From the NCBI GenBank assembly GCA_963782465.1, contig CAWAJR010000005.1, positions 310,001 to 374,000 on the forward strand: a stretch of DNA of 64,000 nt, in the 5' to 3' direction. Positions 7,637 to 15,358 of this stretch are shown one piece after another. Each line of letters starts with the position of its first letter. Positions within the stretch are counted from its first letter, which is position 1. Source of the DNA: JAODBJ01 sp963782465. GTDB lineage: Bacteria; Actinomycetota; Acidimicrobiia; IMCC26256; PALSA-610. The notes beneath the pieces were generated by a model. It was not told the DNA's origin, did not search any database, and saw nothing but the letters and a program-made list of their open reading frames with translations. Position numbers and translations under genes: made by a program.

Positions 7637-8797
7637 TCAGGTCCCCTTGTAGTTGAGGACCTGGTGAAGCGCGTGCAGGACTTCGACGAGGTCCGACTGG
7701 TCGGCCATGACCTGGTCGATGTCCTTGTAGGCGGAGGGGATCTCGTCGACGAGCGCGTCCGCTCGGTTCGAGAGCCACACCTTGCCCTTCATCTGCTCGG
7801 CGAGATCAGCCGTGGTGTACAGCTTCTTCGCCTTCGTGCGCGAGTGGCGACGACCCGCGCCGTGCGAGCACGACATCCAGCTCGCCTCGTTGCCCTTACC
7901 CCGCACGATGTAGCTGCGCGTGCCCATCGAGCCGGGGATGACGCCGAGGTCGTCGATGTCGGCCTTGATCGCGCCCTTGCGGGTGATCCAGGTCTCGACA
8001 CCGTTGCGCACCTCGCGCTGGGTGAAGTTGTGATGGCAGTTGATGCGCTGCGTCTCGCGTCCGGTGCTGATGAACGCGAGGACCTCGCGCATCGCGTTGT
8101 CCATCATCTGGTCACGGTTCGCTCGTGCGTACTCCTGCGACCAGAGCATGTCGCCGATGTACGCATCGAACTCCGGCGTGCCCTCCACGAAGTACGCCAG
8201 GTCCGGGTCCTCGAGCCGCAGCTCGAGGTCCTTCGCCAGCTTCCGTGCCCTGGCGATGTGCTGCTGCGCCAGCTGGTTGCCGATGCCACGCGACCCCGAG
8301 TGCAGCACCACCCACACCCGGCCTCGCTCGTCGACGCACAGCTCGAAGAAGTGGTTCCCCGAGCCGAGCGTGCCGAACTGCTTGAGCAGCTTCGCCGTCT
8401 TGTCCGCCGCGAGCTCCGATGCCGGCTTGTGCTCGGTGAGCCACATGTCGGCATTGCGCGCCACGCGGTCGTGGCCCTGACCGACACCGGCCGGGATCGC
8501 CTTCTCGATGCGACCGAGCAGCGGCTCGAGGTTGTCGGGCAGCTGCGACTCGACGATGTCGAGCTCGGCAGCGATCATCCCGCAGCCGATGTCGACACCA
8601 ACGGCCGACGGGATCACCGCGTTCTTCGTCGGGATCACCGAGCCGACCGTCGCACCGATGCCGACGTGCGCGTCGGGCATGAGCGCAACATGCCCATCGA
8701 CGATCGGCAGTCGTGCCGTCTTCTCTGCCTGGCGGATGGTCTCGGGGTCGATGTCGCTCGCCCACGAGATGAGCTTGTCGTTGATCTGGTTGGGCAT
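7637..8797 (-). CDS. rtcB: RNA-splicing ligase RtcB
   Basis: A 386-residue RtcB, which joins RNA 2',3'-cyclic phosphate or 3'-phosphate ends to 5'-OH ends using GTP and Mn. Metal- and nucleotide-site segments are present: LMPDAHVGIGATVGS, GVDIGCGM, GTLGSGNHFFEL, HSGSRGIGNQLA, INCHHNFTQRE and SCSHGAGRRHSR, whose His is the guanylylated residue. The length is normal. ATG 8797 follows GGAGGGGG. tRNA genes and fragments lie immediately before and after it on the same strand, then Ro60, so its substrates may be these very RNAs. No RtcA cyclase or RtcR regulator is visible. Confidence 0.95.
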   Translation of the reverse strand: MPNQINDKLISWASDIDPETIRQAEKTARLPIVDGHVALMPDAHVGIGATVGSVIPTKNAVIPSAVGVDIGCGMIAAELDIVESQLPDNLEPLLGRIEKAIPAGVGQGHDRVARNADMWLTEHKPASELAADKTAKLLKQFGTLGSGNHFFELCVDERGRVWVVLHSGSRGIGNQLAQQHIARARKLAKDLELRLEDPDLAYFVEGTPEFDAYIGDMLWSQEYARANRDQMMDNAMREVLAFISTGRETQRINCHHNFTQREVRNGVETWITRKGAIKADIDDLGVIPGSMGTRSYIVRGKGNEASWMSCSHGAGRRHSRTKAKKLYTTADLAEQMKGKVWLSNRADALVDEIPSAYKDIDQVMADQSDLVEVLHALHQVLNYKGT

Positions 8798-8829
8798 GTC
8801 ACCCCCTCCTTGTTGTTGGGCTACTTGCG

Positions 8830-8891
8830 TGTGGTCGGCGGGACTCGAACCCGCATCCTCATGGAGGAAGCGGGGTGGGACTCGCACCCAT
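8830..8891 (-). ncRNA. two orphan T-arm/acceptor tRNA fragments before rtcB
   Basis: Two tRNA 3' pieces lie in the leader of rtcB on the minus strand. One has T arm GCGGG-TTCGAGT-CCCGC (8838-8854) with acceptor CGACCAC and A73 (8830-8837). The other has ATGGG-TGCGAGT-CCCAC (8875-8891) with CCCGCTT (8868-8874). Neither has a matching 5' half. Between them CCCGC and GCGGG can also pair around a TCCTC-CAT-GAGGA stem, giving a 10-bp hairpin close to the rtcB ribosome site. They may be decayed tRNAs or a structured leader. Confidence 0.4.
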
Positions 8892-8896
8892 CGTTG

Positions 8897-8970
8897 CCTC
8901 GCCGGCACGACTCGAACGTGCGACCCCCGCCTTCGGAGGGCGGTGCTCTCGTCCACTGAGCTACGGCGAG
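8897..8970 (-). tRNA. tRNA-Arg (CCG)
   Basis: All arms are intact: acceptor CTCGCCG/CGGCGAG 7 of 7, D stem GCTC/GAGC, anticodon stem CCGCC/GGCGG with loop CTCCGAA (anticodon CCG, codon CGG), and T arm GCACG-TTCGAGT-CGTGC 5 of 5. Position 73 is G and no CCA is encoded. It is part of the minus-strand array upstream of rtcB. Confidence 0.92.
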
Positions 8971-8976
8971 ATGGAG

Positions 8977-9049
8977 CGTCGACGGCAGGACTCGAACCTG
9001 CACTCACCGGTTTCGTAGACCGGGCCCTCTCCAATTGGACGACGTCGAC
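8977..9049 (-). tRNA. tRNA-Arg (ACG)
   Basis: Acceptor GTCGACG/CGTCGAC 7 of 7, anticodon stem CCGGT/ACCGG with loop CTACGAA (anticodon ACG, read as inosine for CGN codons), T arm GCAGG-TTCGAGT-CCTGC 5 of 5, base 73 G. The D arm is less regular (GTCC around AATTGGAGA). Only 6 bases separate it from the Arg(CCG) gene. Confidence 0.88.
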
Positions 9050-9062
9050 GTGTGTTGCTGCG

Positions 9063-9135
9063 CGCCACCGATCGGACTTGAACCGACGACCTTCTGCTCG
9101 ACAGGCAGTTGCTCTCACCACTGAGCTACGGCGGC
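9063..9135 (-). tRNA. tRNA-Asp (GTC)
   Basis: Acceptor GCCGCCG/CGGTGGC 7 pairs with one G-T, D stem GCTC/GAGC, anticodon stem ACTGC/GCAGA (outer pair mismatched) with loop CTGTCGA (anticodon GTC), T arm GTCGG-TTCAAGT-CCGAT with one G-T pair, base 73 G. Spacing to neighbours is 13 bases, consistent with a polycistronic array. Confidence 0.9.
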
Positions 9136-9149
9136 ATGGAGCGCGCCCT

Positions 9150-9210
9150 GGGCCTGGTACCAATCTCGTCCGGGCGAAGAACCCGGTGCTCCACCAGTCA
9201 GGCGTGACAC
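9150..9210 (-). tRNA. tRNA-Lys-like (CTT), lacks a recognisable T arm
   Basis: A perfect anticodon arm CCGGG-TTCTTCG-CCCGG (9170-9186) displays anticodon CTT, and an A26 plus GAGC with a weak D stem lie on its 5' side. Downstream, where a T arm with TTCRA should be, the sequence reads ATTGGTACCAGG and cannot form one. No acceptor pairing was found. It is either a decayed tRNA or a truncated tRNA-like RNA; boundaries are approximate. Confidence 0.4.
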
Positions 9211-9216
9211 ACGTCG

Positions 9217-9298
9217 TGGGCCGGGGAGGAATCGAACCTCCGATGTCGGAAGACGGCTGGTTTTACAGCCAGCTGCGCCGCCATGCCGCGACCGACCC
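9217..9298 (-). tRNA. tRNA-Tyr (GTA), 8-base anticodon loop
   Basis: A class II tRNA with acceptor GGGTCGG/CCGGCCC (one T-G), a long variable arm with a GTC-TTCC-GAC stem, T arm GGAGG-TTCGATT-CCTCC and A73. The anticodon stem GCTGG/CCAGC encloses CTGTAAAA, one base longer than normal, with anticodon GTA. An extra A in a run of four is either an indel error or an enlarged loop. Bacterial tRNA-Tyr normally has a long variable arm, so the identity is secure. Confidence 0.8.
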
Positions 9299-9302
9299 AT
9301 GC

Positions 9303-9326
9303 GCGGTCGTCGTGGCGACCGACCGC
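9303..9326. other. bulged hairpin between tRNA-Tyr and tRNA-Trp
   Basis: GCGGTCG and CGACCGC pair (7 bp), continued by TCG/CGA with a TGG loop and a single unpaired C on the 3' side of the plus strand. Y RNAs bind Ro60 through a helix with a bulged base, so this hairpin in a Ro60 locus is worth noting, but the match is to a general shape only. Confidence 0.25.
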
Positions 9327-9392
9327 GAATCGACGATGCCTCTGTAGTTGTCAAGGTGCGGGTGTCCCGGCTGGCGGCCGGGCTCGTTGAAG

Positions 9393-9461
9393 CAGGCTCG
9401 GAAGGAGTCGGACCCCCGGTCAGCGGTTTTGGAGACCGCGACACCACCGTGGCTCGAGCCC
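9393..9461 (-). tRNA. tRNA-Trp (CCA), short D arm
   Basis: Acceptor GGGCTCG/CGAGCCT (outer G-T pair), anticodon stem GCGGT/ACCGC with loop CTCCAAA (anticodon CCA), T arm GGGGG-TCCGACT-CCTTC with two G-T pairs and an atypical loop, base 73 G. The D region has only 13 bases and position 8 is A, so the molecule is 69 long. It is the first recognisable member of the array on the minus strand. Identity is clear; whether it is a good tRNA is not. Confidence 0.7.
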
Positions 9462-9952
9462 AAGCGGGAGATTGCGCGCATGACGTTGTGCGCGGTTCGG
9501 GTGAATGGCCGGCGAGTTCGACGAGAAGTGCTGCGCCGACTACCAGCGCACGACGGGCCTGCCGGTTTTGGCAGTATCCCGTCGTCCCGGCTCCAACTCG
9601 TTGTGGAGTCGTGAGCCGGGCTGGCACGCGTACGCGCCGAAGCTCGACCGGGCTTGACCCTGGAGCGTTCGTTCGGCGGTGAGGATGCGTGCCATAGGAA
9701 CGATGATGATCTGCTCTTCGCCGATGAGTGTCAACCGATTATCGCAGTCGACGTGACCGGAATGCACCCATGCGTCGCGGCAGCCCGCATGATGAACGAG
9801 TGGCTTCGGCATCGCGGGCGGCCACTGTCGGCCGAGCGCGCTCCGAGGTGAGACCATCACGTACTTGTTCCGGATGGGTGCGGGTGCGGTGAGGTGCACT
9901 GTGGCGGCCACCTCCTGGTGATCGCGGATGAACTGCACCGTGTGCAGGAAGT
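9462..9952. other. stretch without a recognised gene; one strong two-part hairpin
   Basis: Reading frames exist on both strands but none resembles a family I know; one minus frame (10004 to 9540) runs through the left att core and may be a disrupted gene. At 9550-9585 ACGACGGG pairs with CCCGTCGT (8 bp) around an inner CTGCC/GGCAG stem with a GGTTTT loop. There is no T-run, so it is not a standard terminator. It could be the start of the array transcript or another structured RNA. Confidence 0.4.
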
Positions 9953-9970
9953 CGACCTTCGGGTTATGAG
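9953..9970. repeat. left att core (18 bp)
   Basis: CGACCTTCGGGTTATGAG, identical to 26919-26936. The complement CTCATAACCCGAAGGTCG is the anticodon loop, 3' anticodon stem and variable loop of an initiator tRNA. Flanking bases differ on both sides from the right copy, and no other tRNA part is present here. Confidence 0.7.
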
Positions 9971-10087
9971 GCGCTTCGAGGCGGTGTCGGCTCGTGTCGG
10001 GCAATCCGGACAGTGCCTCTGACCTGCATGTTTGCTGCCGCCTGGTGATGCCTGGTCCAGGTTCCTGACGGCCTCTACCAGCCGATG

Positions 10088-10109
10088 CGTTAGAGGAAAC
10101 GTTAGAAGT
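10088..10109. repeat. left arm-type integrase site candidate
   Basis: A 22-base sequence with two CGTTAGA units, found again with one mismatch at 26813-26834 in the same orientation. Positions ~120 bases inside the left core and ~85 inside the right core are typical for integrase arm-binding sites. Confidence 0.55.
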
Positions 10110-10126
10110 TCTGACCAGATGTACGT

Positions 10127-10162
10127 GTTGTCTGCAACAAACAACAGGCTGATCTAGACAAC
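10127..10162. promoter_or_regulatory. inverted repeat before AbiEi-like gene, candidate operator
   Basis: GTTGTCT (10127-10133) and AGACAAC (10156-10162) form a perfect 7-bp inverted repeat ending 18 bases before the antitoxin start. AbiEi antitoxins repress their own promoter by binding inverted repeats, so this is a plausible operator. Confidence 0.4.
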
Positions 10163-10180
10163 TGCCGATATCCTGGTCAC

Positions 10181-11230
10181 ATGGCTCGCCGCGCCGGTGT
10201 CGACGTCGCCATCAGGCAGCTACGCGAAGTGCTCCCCGATGACTGGAAGGCCACTGTGGCGCGTGGCGGCCCGAACGCCCCCTCGATTCTAGTGACCAGC
10301 CCAGACGGCGTCACGGCCGAGCTCGAGGTCACGTCGCTCAAAGACTCCACTCCCGCGCTCGGTCGCCCAGCTCGAGCCACGTGACGGCCCGTCGGTTGTC
10401 GTCACCGACTGGCTGAGCGACCGATCCCGAGCGCTGCTGCTCGCCCACGGTGTCAGCTACATCGACACGACCGGCAATGCTGAGGTCCGGCTCAGCGAGA
10501 CGGGGTTGTTCGTGCGAACTGAAGGTGCTCGCCGCAACCCGTCGCCCCTACCGACGAAGGGACCGAGCCTACGCGCGAAGGCGTGGGCCTTGCTGAGAAC
10601 GTTGGCCGAGGTACCGCCCCCGATAGGTGTCCGAGAGCTCGCCGAGTCAGTCGATGTCGATGCCGGCTACACGACGCACGCGATCCGGGTTCTCGAAGAT
10701 GAGCGGCTCGTCACACTTGCACCGCGAGGGTCCGTGACCGAAGTCGACTGGGAAGCCGTTCTGCGACGCGCCGCGACGACGTACGGGTTCTTCATCGCCG
10801 ACGAGACATCGACCTTTGTCGCACCAGGCGGACCAGATCGCTTCGTCGCCGACCTCAGCGGCGAGCGCGCCGGTCGATGGGCGGTCACAGGCTCGTTGAC
10901 CACGTCGCGACTGGCGCCAGTGGCAGCGCCCGAGGTGGCGATCATTACGCCGAAGATGTGGAGCGAGTTGCACGCGCTGGTCGACTGCTATGCACGACGC
11001 GGGGCGCCAACGTAGTCCTCGCCGAGCCGTACGAGCCGATCGTGTTCGAGCGCACCGTTACGTCGGGCGTTGACACCTACGTGTCAACGGCACAGGTCGC
11101 GCTCGACTGCCTGACCGGCAACGCTGGTATGCCGTCCGAAGGCGAGGCGTTGCTCGGGTGGATGCGAAAGAACGAATGGCGTTGGCGCGCCGGGGCTCTC
11201 GGGCCGCGCTCGAAGCGACGAAGTGCGTGA
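10181..11230 (+). CDS. AbiEi-like type IV antitoxin/regulator, frameshifted
   Basis: The protein is spread over three frames: MARRAGVDVAIRQLREVL to ~10360, then SVVVTDWLSDRSRALLLAHG through a winged helix (AKAWALLRTLAEVPPPIGVR, ELAESVDVDAGYTTHAIRVL), then from ~11010 VVLAEPYEPIVFERTV and TAQVALDCLTGNAGMPSEGE. The winged helix plus a C-terminal segment ending in an ALDC...GEALLGW-type motif matches AbiEi-family antitoxins. The last frame's TGA overlaps the ATG of the nucleotidyltransferase (ATGA at 11230), the usual antitoxin-toxin arrangement. At least two indels are needed, so it is either a sequencing problem or decayed. Confidence 0.6.
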
Positions 11231-12109
11231 TGGCCGACGAGCCAGTGCGTATCGAGTACGTCGAGGCCGGACACGTCCTGCTCGACGTACTCGACACGCT
11301 GGAGGCCCGACTCGACGCTGTCGTTCTCGTCGGCGCACAGGCCGTGTACCTCCGCACCGAAGGACGGATGGCGGGCTACCAACCGTTCACCGCCGACGCC
11401 GACGTAGTGCTCGACCCAACATTACTTCGCGCAATCCCGCCGTTGGGCGACACCATGCACGCCGCCGGCTTCGTCCTGACCGATGTAGCCCGGCATCTGG
11501 GAGGCTCACATCACTCGGCCGGGATTCGACGGCGACATCGTGGTGCCGGTCGACTTGATCGTTCCCGACGAACTCGCGCCGAAGGCCGGTGGACGAGCAG
11601 CGCGTCTGCCTGGCGAGCATGGCAAGACCACGGCGCGCAAGAGCCCCGGCCTCGCCGGCGCTGTCGTCGACGACTTCCCGATCGACTCGCTGCGCTGCAA
11701 CGGGCCGATCGGCGACTCGTCTCGGTCAACGTCGCCGGTCACGGCGCACTGCTCGTCGCGAAGCTCCACAAGCTCGGCGATCGATTCGCGACACCCGATC
11801 GCCTCGATGCCAGGGATACCGGCGACGTCTACCGGCTGTTCGATGCGGTCGGCGCCGGCGACGTGACTTCCACGCTCGGCGTGCTCCTCGATGACACTCG
11901 GTCAGCAGCAACGACGGCCGAGGCGCTCGCCTACCTCACGGAGCTGTTCCGTGCGGCGGTGAGTCCAGGTGTCACGCTTGCCGTAAACGTCATTGGGCTC
12001 GGTGCCCCGGCACCGACCGTGACCACGGTGCTCACCGCCTACGCGACGACTCGCCGAGCTGCTCGAGCACTTGACGGCCGCGCAGGTCGCCGCGCAGCGG
12101 CCCTATTGA
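11230..12109 (+). CDS. AbiEii-like nucleotidyltransferase toxin, frameshifted
   Basis: The N-terminal part LEARLDAVVLVGAQAVYLRT with PFTADADVVLDP carries the nucleotidyltransferase pattern of AbiEii/MNT-type proteins: a G-x-x-A strand followed by a T-x-D-x-D metal site. Homology then shifts to VVPVDLIVPDELAPKAGGRA and back to GHGALLVAKLHKLGDR and TGDVYRLFDAV, the helical C-terminal part, ending near 12109. AbiEii toxins transfer nucleotides to tRNA or other targets and cause dormancy during phage infection. At least three indels interrupt it. Coupling to the AbiEi-like gene supports the assignment. Confidence 0.55.
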
Positions 12110-12898
12110 TCGCCGCCTCCGGGGGTCGGGGCCAGACCTCCGCAATCGTCTTCCCCATCGCGAGGTTCCGTTCGCCGATGTTCGCCTCGTTCCGCGCGGC
12201 GACGTGTGGGTCGACGATGTGCTTGTTCAACGTCGGCGCGTCTGAACGGTAGGACTGCGTTTGCAGCAGCGTCCTTCCGGTTGGTGCGATCGTCGAGGCT
12301 TCCTCGTCGTCCACGGCCGGTTGGAGAGGCGACGTTGAGCTTGTGTTGTTACGAGGGTGAGATTGCCGAGCGTGTTTGATGTAGTGGTCCCTGGCAGCAG
12401 GCCTCGTCGTTCCCGCCGTGCCGTCATCCCAGAAGCTGCGCCACCCCTGCGGCATGACGTGCTCAATGTCGAGCTTCGTTGGCAGGGTTACCGATGGTGA
12501 CGATCGGTCCGCAACTCTAGTTCGACTTGCGGCGAGAATGGCTCGAAGTCGCTGCTGTTTAATGTTCCCGTAGGCCTTCACGTTCAGGAGTAGGGACATG
12601 AGCGCCTCGATTCAGTCGGCCGGATGCGGCGTCGACCATCTGACTTGCAGGTAGGCGACCGTAGATCATCGCCAACGTTGGCGCCAGCGTGCTGGTCCAG
12701 CTCCTTCAGCATTGCGACGACGAGCTTGTTGACGTCCTTGATCGTATCGCACAGCAAGATTCAGCAAACGACCCAGCTCTCCATCGCCGACAGTGCCGCG
12801 TCGCGCTGCGGGACGGGATGAGGTACTCCGCTGATCAGCAGGAGAAGCAGGGGCGTGAAGGCGCCGAGCTCTAACGCCTGGACAACCGCGTGTCCGAA
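12039..12898 (-). pseudogene. C-terminal fragment of GmrSD-like (DUF262/DUF1524) type IV restriction protein
   Basis: Minus-strand segments in several frames match the C-terminal half of DUF262-DUF1524 proteins: ALSAMESWVV, DTIKDVNKLVVAMLKELD, MSLLLNVKAYG, then the HNH-type LDIEHVMPQGW, NTLGNLTLVTT with LSNRPW, and GRTLLQTQSYRSDAPTLNK. GmrSD nucleases cut DNA with modified cytosines. The N-terminal DUF262 NTPase domain is absent because hsdR starts upstream in the opposite direction, so the gene is truncated besides being frameshifted. Its 3' end overlaps the end of the AbiEii-like gene. Confidence 0.6.
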
Positions 12899-12950
12899 CT
12901 TGCCGCGCTGACCGGGAGATCGAACTGTGCGAAGTCGTGAAAGGTGTCAC

Positions 12951-15346
12951 GTGGCGGTGACCAACAAGAAGGCGTTGAGCGAGTCCGATATCTGCGATCG
13001 CTACATCACGCCTGCGCTCACCAAGGCAGGCTGGGAGACGAACCGGTGGCGCCGCGAGTACGGCTTCACCGACGGCAAGATCATCGTCCGCGGGAAGCTC
13101 GTCGCACGAGCCAAGCGCAAGCGCGTCGACTACCTGCTGTTCCACAAGCCGAACCTGCCGATCGCGCTGATCGAGGCGAAGGACAACAACCACTCGGTCG
13201 GCTCGGGGATGCAGCAGGCTCTCGCCTACGCCGACACGCTCGACATCCCGTTCGTGTTCAGCTCAACGGGGACGGGTTCCTGTTCCACGACCGAACCGGC
13301 ACCTTCGACGCGATCGAGCGCACCCTGAAGCTGGACGAGTTCCCGTCACCCGACCATTCTGGACGCACTACCAGGCTTGGAAGGGCCTCGACAGACGCCG
13401 ACGAAGGTTGGTCACCAGCCCGAACCACGCCGAACCAGGCGGCAAGGAACCGCGCTACTACCAGCAGCTCGCGATCAACCGCACGGTCGAGGCCGTCGCG
13501 AGGGGCCAGAAGCGGCTGCTCCTTGTCATGGCGACCGGTACCGGCAAGACGTACACGGCATTCAACATCATCTGGCGACTCTGGAAGAACAAGACCGTCA
13601 AGCGAGTGCTGTTCCTCGCCGATCGCAACGTGCTTGTCGACCAGACGATCCAGAACGACTTCCGACCCTTCGGCGGGGTCATGAAGAAGCTCAACCGCGG
13701 CCTGGTCGACGAGCGCGGACGTATCGATACCTCCTACGAGGTCTACCTCGGTCTCTACCAGGCGATCATGGGCACGGAGGAGAAGGAACCGATCTACGAC
13801 AAGTTCCCGCCCGACTTCTTCGACCTCATCGTGATCGACGAGTGCCATCGCGGCAGCGCAGCAGACGACTCCGCATGGCGGGAGGTGCTCGACTACTTCG
13901 ACTCGGCGATCCAGCTCGGCATGACCGCCACGCCGAAGGAGACCAAGTACGTCTCGAACATCCACTACTTCGGCCAGCCCGTGTACACGTACTCACTCAA
14001 GCAGGGCATCGAGGACGGCTTCCTCGCCCCATACAAGGTGGTCCGGGTCGACCTCGACCACGATCTGCTCGGGTGGCGGCCGGAGCACGGCCAGATCGAC
14101 GACGCCGGCGAGCTCATCGAGGACCGCATCTACAACCAGAGGGACTTCGATCGCGACATCGTCTTCCCCGAGCGCGACAAGGTCGTCGCAGAGCGGATCA
14201 GCTCGTTCCTGCACGGCACCGACCCGATGAACAAGACCATCGTGTTCTGCCAGAGCATCGACCACGCCGAACGGATGCGGCAGGCCCTCGTCAACGTCCC
14301 GGAGAACGCGCCGCTGGTCCAGGCCGACCACCGCTACGTCATGCGCATCACCGGCGACAACGACGAGGGCAAGGCGCAGCTCGACAACTTCATCGACCCC
14401 AAGCGCCCCTATCCGGTCATCGCCACGACTTCGAAGCTGATGACCACCGGGGTCGACGCCCAGACCTGCCACGTGATCGTCCTCGACCAGCGAATCCAGT
14501 CCCTCACCGAGTTCAAGCAGATCATCGGCCGGGGCACGCGGCTGCGGCCCGACTACGGCAAGTACTTCTTCACGATCATCGACTTCCGAAAGGCGACCGA
14601 ACTGTTCGCCGACCCCGACTGGGACGGCCCGCCGATCCAGATCTATGAGGTGCCCGAGGACGACGACGACGTCACCCCACCCGATCCGACGCTCGACGAC
14701 GAGCCGATCGATGACGAAATCGACGAGGTACTCGATGACCCCGATCACGTCGTCGACGCCGCCGAGCGACGAGGACGACGACCGGCACGTATACGTCGTG
14801 AGCGGTGTGAGGTTCACCGTCCTGGCTGAGCGGGTCCAGTACTACGACCGCGACGGCAGGCTCATCACCGAGTCGCTGACGGACTACACCCGCCGCACCG
14901 TCAGGAAGAGTTCGCCACCCTCGACGAGTTCCTCAAGCGGTGGAAGACCGCCGACCGCAAGGAGGCAATCATCGACGAACTGCAGGAGCGGGCGTGCTCC
15001 TCGAAGCGCTCGAGGACGCGGCCGGCCGGAGACCTCGACCCGTTCGACCTGATCTGCCACGTCGCCTTCGACCGGCCCGCGCTCACGCGCCAGGAGCGAG
15101 CCGACAACGTCCGCAAGCGTGACGTCTTCACCAAGTACGGCGATCAGGCCCGCGAGGTCCTCGCCGCGCTTACTCGACAAGTACGCGGACCAGGGCCTCG
15201 ACTCGATCGGCGAGATCGAGGTGCTCAAGCTCGATCCGTTCCCCGCACTTGGCACACCAGTCGAGCTGGTCCGGAGGTTCGGCGGACGCGACCAGTACCT
15301 CGCCGCACTCCGCGAGATCGACGCCGCCCTCTACGAACCCGCCTGA
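12951..15346 (+). CDS. hsdR: type I restriction endonuclease subunit R (HsdR), frameshifted
   Basis: About 800 residues in several frames. The N-terminal nuclease domain shows RVDYLLF ... IALIEAKDN (PD-(D/E)xK). The helicase motor shows MATGTGKTYTAF (Walker A), VIDECHRGS (DEAD-box type), GMTATP, KTIVFCQSI and IIGRGTRLR. The C-terminal part continues ITESLTDYTR and DPFDLICHVAFDR to EIDAALYEPA. HsdR moves DNA with ATP and cuts unmethylated DNA when complexed with HsdM and HsdS. The central ~470 residues (13408-14829) are uninterrupted; the ends need about five indels. It is followed 13 bases later by hsdM. Confidence 0.82.
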
Positions 15347-15358
15347 CCCGGAGCACCC

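Noticed and set aside
7610..8959. 449-residue plus-strand frame opposite rtcB
   Set aside because: RtcB on the minus strand has all family motifs; the plus frame is a high-GC antisense artefact.
9217..9298. tRNA-Tyr as a four-base-codon suppressor
   Set aside because: The extra base is in an A run, where an indel is likely; no recoded gene was found to support it.
7598..9348. 12-bp ATGCCTCTGTAG present in opposite orientation on both sides of rtcB
   Set aside because: A single 12-bp match over ~2 kb is not far from chance and no larger homology surrounds it.
9654..9851. 65-residue plus-strand ORF left of the att site
   Set aside because: No ribosome site, no family resemblance, and competing frames on the other strand.
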